Positions 1-13,013 of a stretch of 64,000 bases of DNA are shown in pieces (position 1 is the first letter of the stretch; each line of letters starts with the position of its first letter). Source of the DNA: Chrysomallon squamiferum (Eukaryota > Mollusca > Gastropoda > Neomphalida > Peltospiridae). The notes under the pieces were generated by a model, which worked only from the letters and a program-made list of their open reading frames with translations, searched no databases and was not told the DNA's origin. Position numbers and translations under genes: made by a program. The DNA lies in assembly GCA_012295275.1 (NCBI GenBank), contig CM022672.1:3105443-3169442 (forward strand), written 5' to 3'.

Positions 1-261
1 TTTATTTCTTTTCTTTTCATTTTTTTTTTTCTTCTCTAGGAACATAATGTGCATGTTTTTTATTTCAGAATCATTATTCACAGATGTCTGTTTTCACAGT
101 TTATGTGAAAGACACGTGTTTTAGCAAGTAAGAATTTAAAATATTCATTTGTTAACATATCCTTTAAATTCCTTCCTTCTACAATTACAATTCATGTGAA
201 GGATAAAGCTTTAATAATAAAAAGTAAATCTCTAAATATTATGCTCGATTAATTGATGGTA

Positions 262-292
<31 letters not shown>

Positions 293-679
293 GTGTGAGA
301 GAAGAAGAATTGAAGAGAAAGAAAGAAAAACACAAACACTGAAACAAGAAAATAACAGAAAAGTTATAATTTGTATATTCTCTCTCTCACATAAACAGAA
401 GCTATCCTCATATATATGAGTATTTATCTCTATCTTTGTATCTTTCTGTTTACTTCTCTCTGTCCCTCTCTATTTTCCCTTATGTTATATTAACAAATAA
501 TTGCATAAATATATATATATATATGCATTACTGCTTAACATATTTCTTTCAGTTCTAACCAAATTTTAAATAAAAAAAATTCCACTAGCATATTTTTATC
601 TAAAAACACCTTGAAAAAAACATCCATCATTATATATTAAACCACCAACAATTATAACAAAAGCAAAGCACACCGCATA

Positions 680-680
<1 letters not shown>

Positions 681-750
<70 letters not shown>
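681..750. repeat. (CA)n microsatellite, 70 bp
   Basis: A pure CA run. It gives spurious Cys/Val or His/Thr frames. Confidence 0.98.
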
Positions 751-753
<3 letters not shown>

Positions 754-2829
754 CCGACACCCTATCAATTTTAAAGAGGAGAAAACAAAAAGACTCGTGA
801 ATGAAAAAAAGAGACTGTGTTTGTCATGCTGCAACTTGGAGTCAGGAGACAAGGCAGACCTGGTAACCTTTCAGAGGACTAGTTAGCTGTGACAGATGGT
901 GAAACTTCTGCAGTGTTCCCACATTTCAACTTGGCAGTATCTGTGTGTGCATCGGACAACCTCATTCATAACCCTTGCCTGCAGAGCGCCTGGGTCAGCC
1001 TGCCTGAGCCACGTGGGTCACGCCCAGACAATGCTGGGATTAGGCTCCGTTAAAACCGGCCATTGTCAGAGCTGGTTACAGTTTTGTGTATTAGGGATTC
1101 GCTTACCAAACGGGATAACATCTAGACTATGTGAAACTGAAGGATATTTGTGTGTGCAAGACTGTATAATGCATAGAACTGTTTTGTAAACAATACAGTG
1201 CTGTTATTCATAAACAGTGTGTGTATATATATATATTATTGTTTGGACGGCTTGTTAATATGCTATTGATTAACTTCATTTCGAGTGCTCCTGTTCCTTT
1301 CCAGCTCCCCACCCCTCATAGATGCCCACTGACCCCCAAAGCAGTTGTATCACCCACTTTTAAAGCGACTGATATCATTAAGTAGAATCTATTTATCTGA
1401 AAGATACAAAAATATTGTTATCTCTGTTTGTGTAAAACAATATGTGAGTGCGTGTGTAAAAGCTGAATGAATGTCTGTGTGTGTTCGTGTGTGTGTGTGT
1501 GTGTGTGTGTCTGTGTGTGTGTTTGTGTTTGTGTTTGTATGCATGTGTGAGTGAGTGCATGTTTGTGTGTTTATAGTTCGATAAACAGATAAAAAATATG
1601 AAGTATATATTTCTTTCTTTGTTTATCAGGTAAAACATAATATACAATTTACCTGATCACCTGATAGAAGTATACAGGTTGACAATGACTGTTGTTGTTT
1701 TAGAGGTTTTATATTTAATTTGTTGGCAACAATTTTAAACTAGACTGAAGGTTACTGTTGCATGTGACAAAGAAAATATGTATTCAGCTAATATTAATAA
1801 CGTATTTGTTATTCTTATACTTTTTATTTTTATTTTTGACTTGTAGTCTTTTTTAAGTTATTTATTTACATTTGTTTTTTGTTTCACATACATTTTTAGT
1901 TTTTATTTAATTATATAAAAGTATGTGTTATGTATTATGCATTTAAAAGTAATTTAATTTACTTTCATCTGTATTTTATTACTATTTTCTTTTAATATAC
2001 ACTTTATCAAATCACTGGAGTTTAATGTCTGCTTTTGGCTCACCTGATATTAAACTACATTTCTAGCAAGTGTTAATATTAATAAGTCATTCTTTTTTTT
2101 TTTTTAGTTTAATTTTTCTTTAGTGAGATAAGTTTCCAATTTTCAATTTGATCAGAATTTTTGTACTGAATGGCAAGTAACATAGACGATTATTATTTTT
2201 TTTTATTATTTAACAGCTTAAAACAAATAAAGAAGATATTTATTATTCACTGTACCTGCCAAACTATATTTATTTTCATTTCATTGCTAAGACAATCTTT
2301 TAGTCATTAATTTCATAAAAACAATGCTAGAAAAAATATTAAAAAAAAAATATTAAAAAAAAAGATCAAACAATATTATACAATTACAACAACAACAATA
2401 AAAAATTACCTCAACAGGCCTTCGCATGGCTCTTTCAAACAATTATTTAACAATCAGATGTAGAAGGTAAGTGGGTTTTTTTCTCTATTCATTTTTTTAA
2501 CTACAGGACTCTGGGAAGTCTTGGGGTGGGGCACATCACACAAATACACACATGCCAGCTGATTAAGTGAAAGGAATAAAATAACTTCATAAAATTTTCT
2601 CACAAACATTTTCAATTCAAACTGAACAAATATTGTGCACAAACCCATTCAGTCACAGAGAAATGACTGTGAAAAAGCTGTAACTAAACAAACAGCCAGC
2701 AAAACAGTAAAAAAAAAAAAAAAATTGTAATTGAATAATAAAATGTGTTTAGCAAAGTAACCAGTTGGTAGATGACTGGTTAGACCACCCTGGAGCCCAG
2801 CTTGTTTTGTTTGTTTATTTTTTAATTAT

Positions 2830-2917
2830 TATTTTATTTTATTTTATTTTATTTTATTTTATTTTATTTTATTTTATTTTATTTTATTTTGTTTTGTTTT
2901 ATTTTATTTTATTTTAT
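2830..2917. repeat. (ATTTT)n pentamer array
   Basis: Near-pure ATTTT repeats followed by GTTTT variants. T-rich and A/T homopolymer sequence continues to about 3155. Confidence 0.95.
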
Positions 2918-3402
2918 GGTTTTGTTTTGTTTTTGTTTTTTTCATTTTAAATTATAGTATTCATTTATTCATTTATTTTATTTTATTTTTTTATTGTTTA
3001 ATTTTATTTTATTATAAAGGCCAATGAAGAATGGCGGAAAAAAAAAAAAATACAAATCACTGTAAAAAAAAATTATTTTTATTTTTTTTTTTTTTTTTTT
3101 TTTTTCTTATTTTTTTTTTTTTTTTTTTTTTATTTATTTATTTTTTTTTTTTTTAATACAACTATAAAAGCCAATAAACAATGGCTGAAAATACAATAAA
3201 TCACAACCAGTTTGCTCTAATTTCCCCCCACACTGTCCTGGATTTCCCATTCTAGCTAGGGCTTGTATATCAAAGATGATTTATGTGTATTCCTGAATAT
3301 AAAGATCTCGTGCTGCTATCAGTTTGCAGCGTATTTTCAATACAAACAGCATTTCCAACATTTTTGTGCTTGTTACTGCTAATAAAAATGACACTAAGAA
3401 AA

Positions 3403-3555
3403 AAATGCTGGCTATTTTTTTCTATTCTTCCAATCTGTCATTGACAAAAATGCTGATCTGTTATTAACAAACAAACAAAATATGGTGACTATATTTCTGT
3501 TCTTCCAATATCTAATTAACAAAAATAATGATCCATTATTAACAAAAACTGGAGA
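3403..3555. repeat. diverged tandem duplication, ~80-bp unit
   Basis: Two units share TATTTCTRTTCTTCCAAT, ATTRACAAAAATRMTGATC and TTATTAACAAA. Confidence 0.65.
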
Positions 3556-5425
3556 CCATTTTTAAAATTATTTCAACCTTTCATAACCACAATAAAAAAA
3601 ATAATAATAATAAAAAAAAAAAAATATGCAAAACAAAAAGAAAATGACATCATTAAGAATCGTGATAGACATTTCAAATCTTTCACCTTTCATTAACACC
3701 AGCTATGAAGGTTTATTATCATCTGGACAGTTATGTTCTGCTAGAGGCCACACATTGATAAATAAATCTTCCCCTTGCATCATGTGTACAGATAGAACAG
3801 GCCATATCTCACACTAATGGCCATAAATAAATACGTGATGCAATGTAATGTCCAGCCGTTAACATCAAACAGTTCACAATAATTCAATACAGAGAAGTAG
3901 CTTCTCAGCTGTCTCCAACACAACTGTGTTGTCAAGTCAGAGACTGCAGGCCATGACAGGCATGTTTGAACAGTTCTCAAGTCGGAAATATGTTTAAATT
4001 TACCCAAATTTGACAAAAACAAAACTACGATTTTTTTTTTATATATATATTTGTTTCTGTGTGTGTGTGTGTGTGTGTGCACATAGATATCCTACACAGA
4101 GAGATAGACCGACAGATAGAATCTTTGGAAATGGATATAACATATGAATGGAAGGAAAAATGGAAAACACATTAAAACATGTAGATAAACACAGAAACAA
4201 ATAAATAACTCCACAAAGAACAGAAATGAAAAGTACAAAGAATTAATTTTCAACAGGAGGTCTGCACATTAAAGTAAATAAATACTGAACTATTCAAAAA
4301 AAGAAATAAATAAATAAATAAATAAATAAAAGAATTTTAGAAAAATGTCTACACGAGGATACATATTTAAATATGCTTCATTCCCTAGATGCTAGAAAAC
4401 CTGTTAACAAAGAGAGCATTATAATCCCCAGTGATTTATAAAATACAAGCATGCACATACATTAATATTTCATCAGCTGGGTATGGTATTAAACAACACA
4501 TTATACATCTTCATTGACACTGATGTAAGCAATGCATATACATAAACATACATACATACAAATCAAAAACGAATAGTTTTATCGTTAGTGAAGATTTATC
4601 AGCTGCTTATGATAATAACTTACTATTAAATATTAAAGTCATTCATCAAGCGTCGACACTGACTCATCAGCCAGGTACAGAAACACGCACAGAAATCAAA
4701 AACGAATCAAGTTATTAAGATTACAGTTGCAGTAACTCATCTTGTCTTGATAAGTAATGCCTGATGCTGCATTTTAATATAATTTGTTTGTGTTTGTGCA
4801 GCAGTGTGTGTGTGTATCTGTGTGTGACTCTTTTTGTATATGTATATAACTGATGAATATTATGTTCTCATATACAGATCAATATGTACCCATATATTTA
4901 TATATAATTAGTGTGTATGTTTTATTCATTGATATATTTATGAATCTACTCTATCTTTGAAAATTTGAAGAAAAGAAAAGTCTTACACTAATATTAAGTA
5001 TGATTTTATAAAACCAATAATCTCCTATTTTCTTCTTCTTCTTCTTCTTCTTATTATTATTATTGTTTCATTTAAAAAAAAAAAACAATAATTCTAGTTC
5101 TCATAAGCTGTGTTTATTGCTAATAAAGCACAAAAGCCATGTAATGTTATTTCATTCCTAGCTGGATTAGTTTACATGAGATAAAGATCAGTTCGATAAA
5201 GCCGGCCATTATTTATGTCCATATAGCATGATACAGAGCAGTTTCTACTTGGAACAAATCTGAGTCAATGTGTGGCTTATAAGTGTGAGATTCTTTCACC
5301 TGGCTTTACCTGTCCAGTCACCTACATCACAAGCAAACTCATTAACCTGGCCCATTGGTTTCACAGCATGAGTTTAGACACAGTGCATATGTATATATTT
5401 GTAAACAGACAAACAGTATCTCACA

Positions 5426-5426
<1 letters not shown>

Positions 5427-5482
<56 letters not shown>
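5427..5482. repeat. (AC)n microsatellite, 56 bp
   Basis: A pure AC run. Confidence 0.98.
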
Positions 5483-5483
<1 letters not shown>

Positions 5484-6298
5484 ACACGTGTATGGATGTA
5501 TTAAATTTTATTATTTCTGTTTTGTTGGAGTTTTTAACTTAATTCTTTTTCTTTTTTTTTTCTTTTTTTTGGCATTCCTTTGTGAATAATTATAATATCT
5601 GGTTTCATTATTTGATATGCTGTACATATTTTGAAGGGTAGGAAGAGTGGGTAAGAAAGGCAGGAAAATTTCTAACAGCACAATTGAAGTATCACATTCT
5701 CTTATTAGACAAATTCTAAATTTAAACACACAAATGTCTCATGCAGGTGTTAAAAGTATCAGTCTATCTGTTTTGTTGTTGTTGTTCTCTTTAGGGTATT
5801 GTTTTGTTTTGGGTGCTTTTTTGTATTTGAATTATTATTACTTCATATAACACGTACTTTTTGTTTTGAACCAAATATCTTCAGATATTGATAATTTTAA
5901 CTCACTAAGTTTATTGGTGTCGTGATTATATTTATATTATTACTTTATTATTTTTATTATTAATAATACATGTATATATGAGAGGCTTTCAGTGTTGTTT
6001 CTTGACTGCCACCTAACAGGTAGATGTGAAAAGGTGAATGTTTCTGTGTGTGGGAAAAGATACTAGTACCTGTGTGTGACAAACTACTTGTGTGTAAAAT
6101 GCACACAAACTGTGTGAATACACAGACAGGTACATGACATCTGCACAGTCTGTTCAATAGAAGAGACTAATTAAAACACGAGTGACTGAATAAAGTGACT
6201 GTTAGAAATATTTCAGTTAAGATGTCAGTTAAGTAACTAATGTTTGTGTGCACAGGAAACAAGACAGAGACACGGAAAAGAGATAGAGAATGAGAAAT

Positions 6299-6332
6299 TA
6301 GAGAGAGAGAGAGAGGGGGAGAGAGGGGGGGA

Positions 6333-6385
<53 letters not shown>
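6299..6385. repeat. (GA)n microsatellite with G-runs
   Basis: GA repeats with interspersed G4-G6 runs on the plus strand; polypurine. Confidence 0.97.
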
Positions 6386-6389
<4 letters not shown>

Positions 6390-6604
6390 CAGACAATAGT
6401 AACTAAACATCCAATCAAATACACAATCAGTGTTTTAAAATATTAATTTGCTGCAAGGTTCACTCTTTGTTCCTCTGGCTTACAGGTAATTTGCAAATCA
6501 AGTGTGTCTGATAGCTAACTAATCAGTGGATGGACTATAATCAGCCTGCAGGCTGTGTGGCAGTGATATCATGCCCTCCAGTAGACTTGGCTAACAAGAC
6601 CAGT

Positions 6605-6900
6605 AACATTATTGCTTTTTGTCATTAATAAACACCAACTGTTACCACGCAAGTGATTATTTGACACCATTACTTTTTTTTATCACCTGTATAAACTGAA
6701 AATTGTTATCATTCAACTGATCATCTCACATTATTGCTTTTTTCATTACCTGTAAACTGAATTGTTACCATTCAAGTGATTACATAAGATCGTTACTTTT
6801 GAACCATTTGTAAAATGAATTATTATAATTCAAGTGAATACCCAACTGTGTGTTTTGTCAACTGTTAATTTAAAACTTTTGTTATTCAAGTGATATTTTT
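6605..6900. repeat. diverged tandem array, ~60-bp unit, about 5 copies
   Basis: Units share ATTATTGCTTTT, CATTACCTGTAAACTGAA and TGTTACCATTCAAGTGATT. The copies at 6606, 6665, 6730, 6789 and 6846 are progressively altered. Confidence 0.75.
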
Positions 6901-6999
6901 ACAATTTTTATTTTTTTTAAATGTTCATTATAATGGCTGTATCTAAATTTTATTCTATGAAATTACATATAAAATTCATTGAAATGAAAATAAATTTGA

Positions 7000-7032
<33 letters not shown>

Positions 7033-7747
7033 AATTTGTAAATATGTGAATGTTAAAAAACAAATATATATTTTAAAATGTCTTCTGTATGACCAGATTT
7101 GAAAGTATCTGATGAGTTCCCATGATTACTGTTATTATTTAGTAATGAGTTCTTTATGAAGTTTGCATGTGTTTGGTCTGTTTGTCTATACATATGTTTT
7201 TAAGTGCATGTGGTAGGTCATATACATATATATATATATATTTTATATATATTTATGTATTGAATATGTATGCATATATTTGCAGGTAATCATGTATACC
7301 CATGAATAATACATTCATATTCTTAATTTTTTTTTTAAATTTTTTTTAAACTCTGTATCAGATGATATGAAGTCAGCGACCTAACACAAAAATCTCTTCT
7401 CACTGTTCGGTTTTACTGCTGTATTATTTGAACCACCTCCGCTGCAGTTAACACTAGTTCACTGCTACATGTTACAGCATTCATATACATGTGACAATAA
7501 GAAGTGGTCATTAAAACCAGTGTGTGATTCACTTCTGAGCTATTTTCACTGTATGAATAAAAGAAATCTCTCTGGGCTGATTCAGCGCTGTGTGCGATCA
7601 AAGACCCACTGTGAAAACAATTACTTACGTGACACGAGTTTGCCAACAGGAATATTATACTTGACTTTGCAACAGTGTAGGGCAGACACTTTGTGTGAGT
7701 GTGTCTGTGTGAGAGAGAGTGTGTGTGTGTGCGTGTGTGCACGTGTG

Positions 7748-7778
<31 letters not shown>

Positions 7779-8355
7779 AAGTGTTGTGTGTGAATGTGTT
7801 CTTCCGTACATGTATATAAGTGTCACGTGTGTCTGTATGTATGTGTGTTTTAGTGAGTTTCTGCTTGTATTTGTTTCTGTGAGGTGTCTTCTGTATTTAT
7901 AAATGTTTCTGTTAGAGGTGTGTGTGTGTGTGACTATGTGTGTGTGTTTGTGAAAACATACAGGCTGAAAGAAACAGGACAGAGATGGAGAAAAAGAGTT
8001 CACAAGAAATTTAAAAAAAAAAAAGAGAAAAAAAAAAGAGAGACACAAAAATTTGACTCAGATACAGATGTAAAATAAATCCCAGAAAGATAAATATTTC
8101 CATAATCACTTAATAGTCTCTAATTATCCTGTTACATTCATCCCTTTCAGCCAACAGCTTTTCTCAAAATACAAACACTGACACACAGAGAGGAAACGAA
8201 GGAAGGAGTGTGTTACTGATAAACAGTATTAAAATAGCTGTATCAGTTAAAAACACTGCCCTACCCACTCTGACCAGTGTTTTCACTGTGAACTACGTTG
8301 ACATCTACAACGTGGGACGACGATGACAACATACACACAGCAGTGCTGCTATGCA

Positions 8356-8356
<1 letters not shown>

Positions 8357-8413
<57 letters not shown>

Positions 8414-8420
8414 ATATATA
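8357..8420. repeat. (TA)n microsatellite, 64 bp
   Basis: A TA run with one TT interruption near 8400. It is self-complementary. Confidence 0.97.
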
Positions 8421-9297
8421 CAGCAGTACCATTGTAATGTAAATACAACTAATACAACAGTACTTGTACTAATGTGAATACAGTGGAACTGTTACAGTGT
8501 GGGAACATTCCCAGTGATATTGGATTTGATATATTACCATGTTGATATCTGTGATCTGGTTTGATATTGTTATACTGATAGTAAACACGCTCAGATCTGA
8601 AAGGTGCCATGGCACTTGTAACCTGTGTATTTTGTTGTGCTGTAAATGTGTGTTATAAATAATGTAATGCTGAAATGTCTGTTGAAGAATGCTGTCATGT
8701 TCAGATCACCACGTCAGGAGCAAGTAAAGTGTTCTTACTGGAAGAGTGGTTGGTTTACTGAGGTTTTACATTTTCTAGTGTTTGATGTATCACAGGAATT
8801 CTTTGATTATTGGGGGAATTAAGGTTTAATTAAGGAGTCCAGTTTTGAAATATGTGTGTGTTCATGTGTGTGACTGTTATGCTAAAATAACTGTATTAAA
8901 ATTAATATACAGAAACTGTTTTGTTGTACTGTAATAACTATTTTAACTGAAATTATACTAATAAATTCTACAAACACAACAAAACCATGACACTGAAATA
9001 GCTGTTGTACTGTATTAACTATAAAAATATTACTGCAGTTATGTATTTCAGTGGAAAAACCCCCCAGCCCTGCACCATAACAGCTACTTTCACATGTGAA
9101 CAGCGTTGACAACAGCAGCCTTCGATGATGTACTCAAAGGTCAGGTCTGCTCTGTGTTGTCATTAGCTGGCGGATGCACTAATGTCGACTATTCACGGTT
9201 TCCTTCCTGCCTGCTGCCTGACGTAAACCACGACCAGCAAACACATCACAGTCCAAACAGTGTGACAACGTCACCATTGTCATCAGCTTGCAGATGA

Positions 9298-9936
9298 TTG
9301 GTTATAATGAATGATTAAAATACAACTGAGTCAGATAATCGCTGACATGATGATGTTAGAATGATTCTCAAAACTGTACTTATCATGAATGTATTAAAAT
9401 CCAGCTGGATGACAAAATGTATTAAAACTGAGTTACAGAGTGACAGTATGGTCACAGTCATAATGATAAAAATCATTTTCGAATCATTAGTTATAAGGAA
9501 TATATTAAAATCCTGTTGGATAGCATAGTCATAGACATAATGGCAGAATGATTTTCACATCGTTGGTTATATTAAAACTGAGTTACAGTGACAGTATGGT
9601 CACACTCATTATGTTATAATCATTTTCAAATCATTAGTTATAAAGTCCTGCTGGATAAGATAATCACAGACATAATGTTAGGATGATTCTCAAATCATTA
9701 CTTAAAAGTGAGTTACAGAGTGACAATGAGGTCAGACTCATAATGTTAAAATGATTTTCAAAACATTATTTAAAATGAATTATTGAATGATAGCTGAACT
9801 ATTTTGAGAATGGTTCACAAAATGTTAATTATGCTGAATACTTTAAAATATCTGTGGCACAAAAAGGTCATAAGTATAATTTTAAAATGGTTTTATGTCA
9901 TTAATTATAATGAATGTCTTACAACTTGAGTGGAAC
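9298..9936. repeat. diverged tandem array with alternating two-type units
   Basis: About nine copies of a ~70-bp unit. Two unit types alternate. Type A carries TAAAATCCTGCTGGATA and ACAGACATAATG; type B carries TTAAAACTGAGTTACAG, AGTGACA and TATGGTCACA. Both end in AATGATTTTCAAATCATTA. The A/B pairs give a ~147-bp higher-order period, clearest from 9419 to 9769. The copies decay to the right. Confidence 0.8.
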
Positions 9937-12900
9937 AATTTGCAGTGTTTTAAGAGGACTAACTGGTTCTCAAAGTATAAGTTACTTTACTGTTTGGTCA
10001 GAGTGCTTCTTGAAATTCAAGCAAATTTCCAATTGTCCTTTAAAAGCTATTATTGTCATTAAAAAAAATAAAAGTCTGCAGATTTGACCAAACTGATTTT
10101 GCACCATACTAAGCTGTCTCATTATCATGAAAGTATACATCACAGTAAAAACATTATTATATAATGAAACCTATTGTTTTTGGTGTACATCTCTTGTGGA
10201 ATGTTTCAATCTTTTCTGTGTCTTTCTTGTAAGGTATAACTAGCTAATAAGTGTGTTCATGTGTGTGTGTGTGTGTGTGTGTCTGTGTGTGTTCACATAT
10301 GTGTATATCCATCTATATATATATATATACATATCAAATATTTTAAAATACAAACATTACAGCTTTAATTCTATTATTTTCAATACCCAAGACACCATGC
10401 TTGAACCTTTCTGTCTGTCTCTCCTAATAAATATATTCTTCAACGATCTCAAAAATGCAATTATTAAATTATTTCATGAACTGTGCACCTAGTAACCTAC
10501 TGAGTACATTAAAGGAGAGAAGTGAGAAGAAAGGAGGGTAAAAGAATTTTTATAATTCAAATAACTGATCTGGGATTTCTAATTCTGTTCACAACATGTA
10601 AAGTCACCACCAGCAAAATCCCTGGTAATCCCAACAGACTGATTCCTGTCAGAGTCTCCAGTCACCCTGCATTGTCCTGTCTGCATTTCTACAGACAGAC
10701 TGACAGACACGCAGACTGTATATTAAAAAATTTAAATATGTAATACTGAGAGCTATATGGAATTAAATACTGTATGTCGTTTATATCTAAGAAAAAAAGA
10801 AAGGGTTAAAACTCTGATAAGAATAGAATGTCACAATTATTATTATTATTATTATTTTAATCTATTTAAAATGTTTTAAAATAACACACAACATTCTGTT
10901 TTAGAAATTATGGTAATAGCTAATTATCCTAAAATACAGTTTTGAACTGGGTGTAACTTAATAAACATTAGAAGTGTATTAAGCAAAACAATGTTAGAAT
11001 CTCCATGTGTGTTAAAACTATTTAAAATTAACACAACCAAACTAATATGTAAAACTTTTAAACACATCTGATTAGAATTTTATACAATTCCTAAGAATGA
11101 TATATAACTTCATTTAAGACAGAATAAAAACTGAAATAGAATATTGTTAAGAACTAATACAACTTAACATGGTATTTCACTAAATGAATTCTGTTCAGTT
11201 TAAAAGGAATTACAATGAAGAGTAACAAAAATCTGAAAACACTTTTATATAAAACTGAAATAATTTTCACAGTAAATATTAAACCAAATAAACATAAAAT
11301 AAAATACCAAAATACTATCTGTTAAAACTATTAAATACAAGAGAAATAAAATATACTTGTTTAAATCTAATGTAACAGATCACTATTCTATTAAACCGGA
11401 ATTAAAAACTGAAAGGATATCATTATGTATGTGAACTGCCCAACATATTTTAAATTCTGGGATATACATGTTACAACTTCACAGCAGTCAACACAACTAG
11501 GGTATTGATGGTTCAGCTTTTGATTTCCAACAACAAACTTTCTCTCTCACATTCACACACACACATATACATACATACTGACCACATATAAACAGTATTT
11601 ATTATATTATATATATATATATACTTACAGCTAGAGAAAAAAAGAATCCAAAACATCCATATTGGTACTCCAATGTTAGCCATCGTTTTTTTTCACAAAA
11701 CTGCTACATACTTTTCTTGTCAAGAGCAATATCCAAAATGAGCACAACAATTTCAGAAAAACCAAAACCAGCAAAAAAAGGGAGAATTGAAGAAAGAAAA
11801 GAAAATCCACATTAGATTTCACACACACACGAAATTCTGTTACACGACGAGAGAGAGAGAGAGACTGAGTTTTTAAACTTTTACACACTAGGTCCACACA
11901 AGCTGTTCCCCACTACCAGAGTATCTATCCACCAGTTGATAGCTACTGGTGTTCCACTCCAGCGCCTACAGTTATAAGACCCTGGTCACATGGTCTGCTT
12001 GAAGGAAGTCAGCCATTCACATGGTAATAAGGGGACCTTTTGTCATGTTGGTCTAAATGTCGTTGAGACTTTTTCACAAAAAATGACTGTGTTAGTGACT
12101 GTGTTAGTGACTGTCCTCATCCACACACCTGTTGAATAGATGGACTTTTCACCTTATAAACTTCTTCTTTTTTTTTTCCTGGTTTAAGAGACTGATTGAC
12201 AGCATCCAAGTTAGTTAGCTTTAACTGGCAATGATGTGCAAGTTGGTAAGACTGGTTGAGAAGTGGTATATATGTTGATAATGTTTCTGATGATTACAAA
12301 ACTGTTTCAACAATGATCATTATTTTGATCATTCTGATTTTGTTGCTGGTAAAAATTACTGATTATTTCAACAGTTCTGAGTCAGACAATAATATGAGTT
12401 TTGTTGTTGTTGTTGTTGTTGTCCAGCTCTGTTTTCTTTTTATTTACTACCTTCCTTATTTTATTTTTATTTAACTTATTACTTATTATTACTAAACACT
12501 GTTCAAAACAAAGTTTCAAAAATTTAAGTTTTCTTTTTTTTTTTTTTTAAATAAATATTTCAAAAATATTTTTCAACATGTTTATTAAAAGTTTATTTCA
12601 GATGTTAAGTTTTTTTCTAAACAACATTTCATGAAATCCTTCTGTTGTAACTTTAAATATATCAGATTTAAAATTGATTAATTCTACAATTACTTGTTAT
12701 AATTTCATTCTCAAATCACCTTTCTTTTTATTAACTAATTATTATTATTATTAGATACTACACAAACTGGCTAAACAGACTCTGACTTCCAGTCTCAGTA
12801 TTTTTCTTGCTGCCTCCAAGTTATTTTAATTACTGTTACACTTATGCTGAACATGTCCCAAATTGCAAAAACCTTATCACATACTCTTTAAGTACTGGCA

Positions 12901-12967
12901 CAGTTCTGCAGCGCTATAATTCATAAAAAAGAACTCGTTCTTGTAACAAAAACTTTCTGACCTTGCG

Positions 12968-12969
<2 letters not shown>

Positions 12970-13011
<42 letters not shown>
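12970..13011. repeat. A42 homopolymer
   Basis: An uninterrupted A run. It may be a retroposon tail, but no flanking duplication or upstream element was recognised. The length may be uncertain in assembly. Confidence 0.95.

Positions 13012-13013
<2 letters not shown>

Noticed and set aside
7413-8048. 211-codon minus-strand frame, the longest in the window
   Set aside because: It is rich in His/Thr because it reads through TG microsatellites, and it shows no domain or splice borders.
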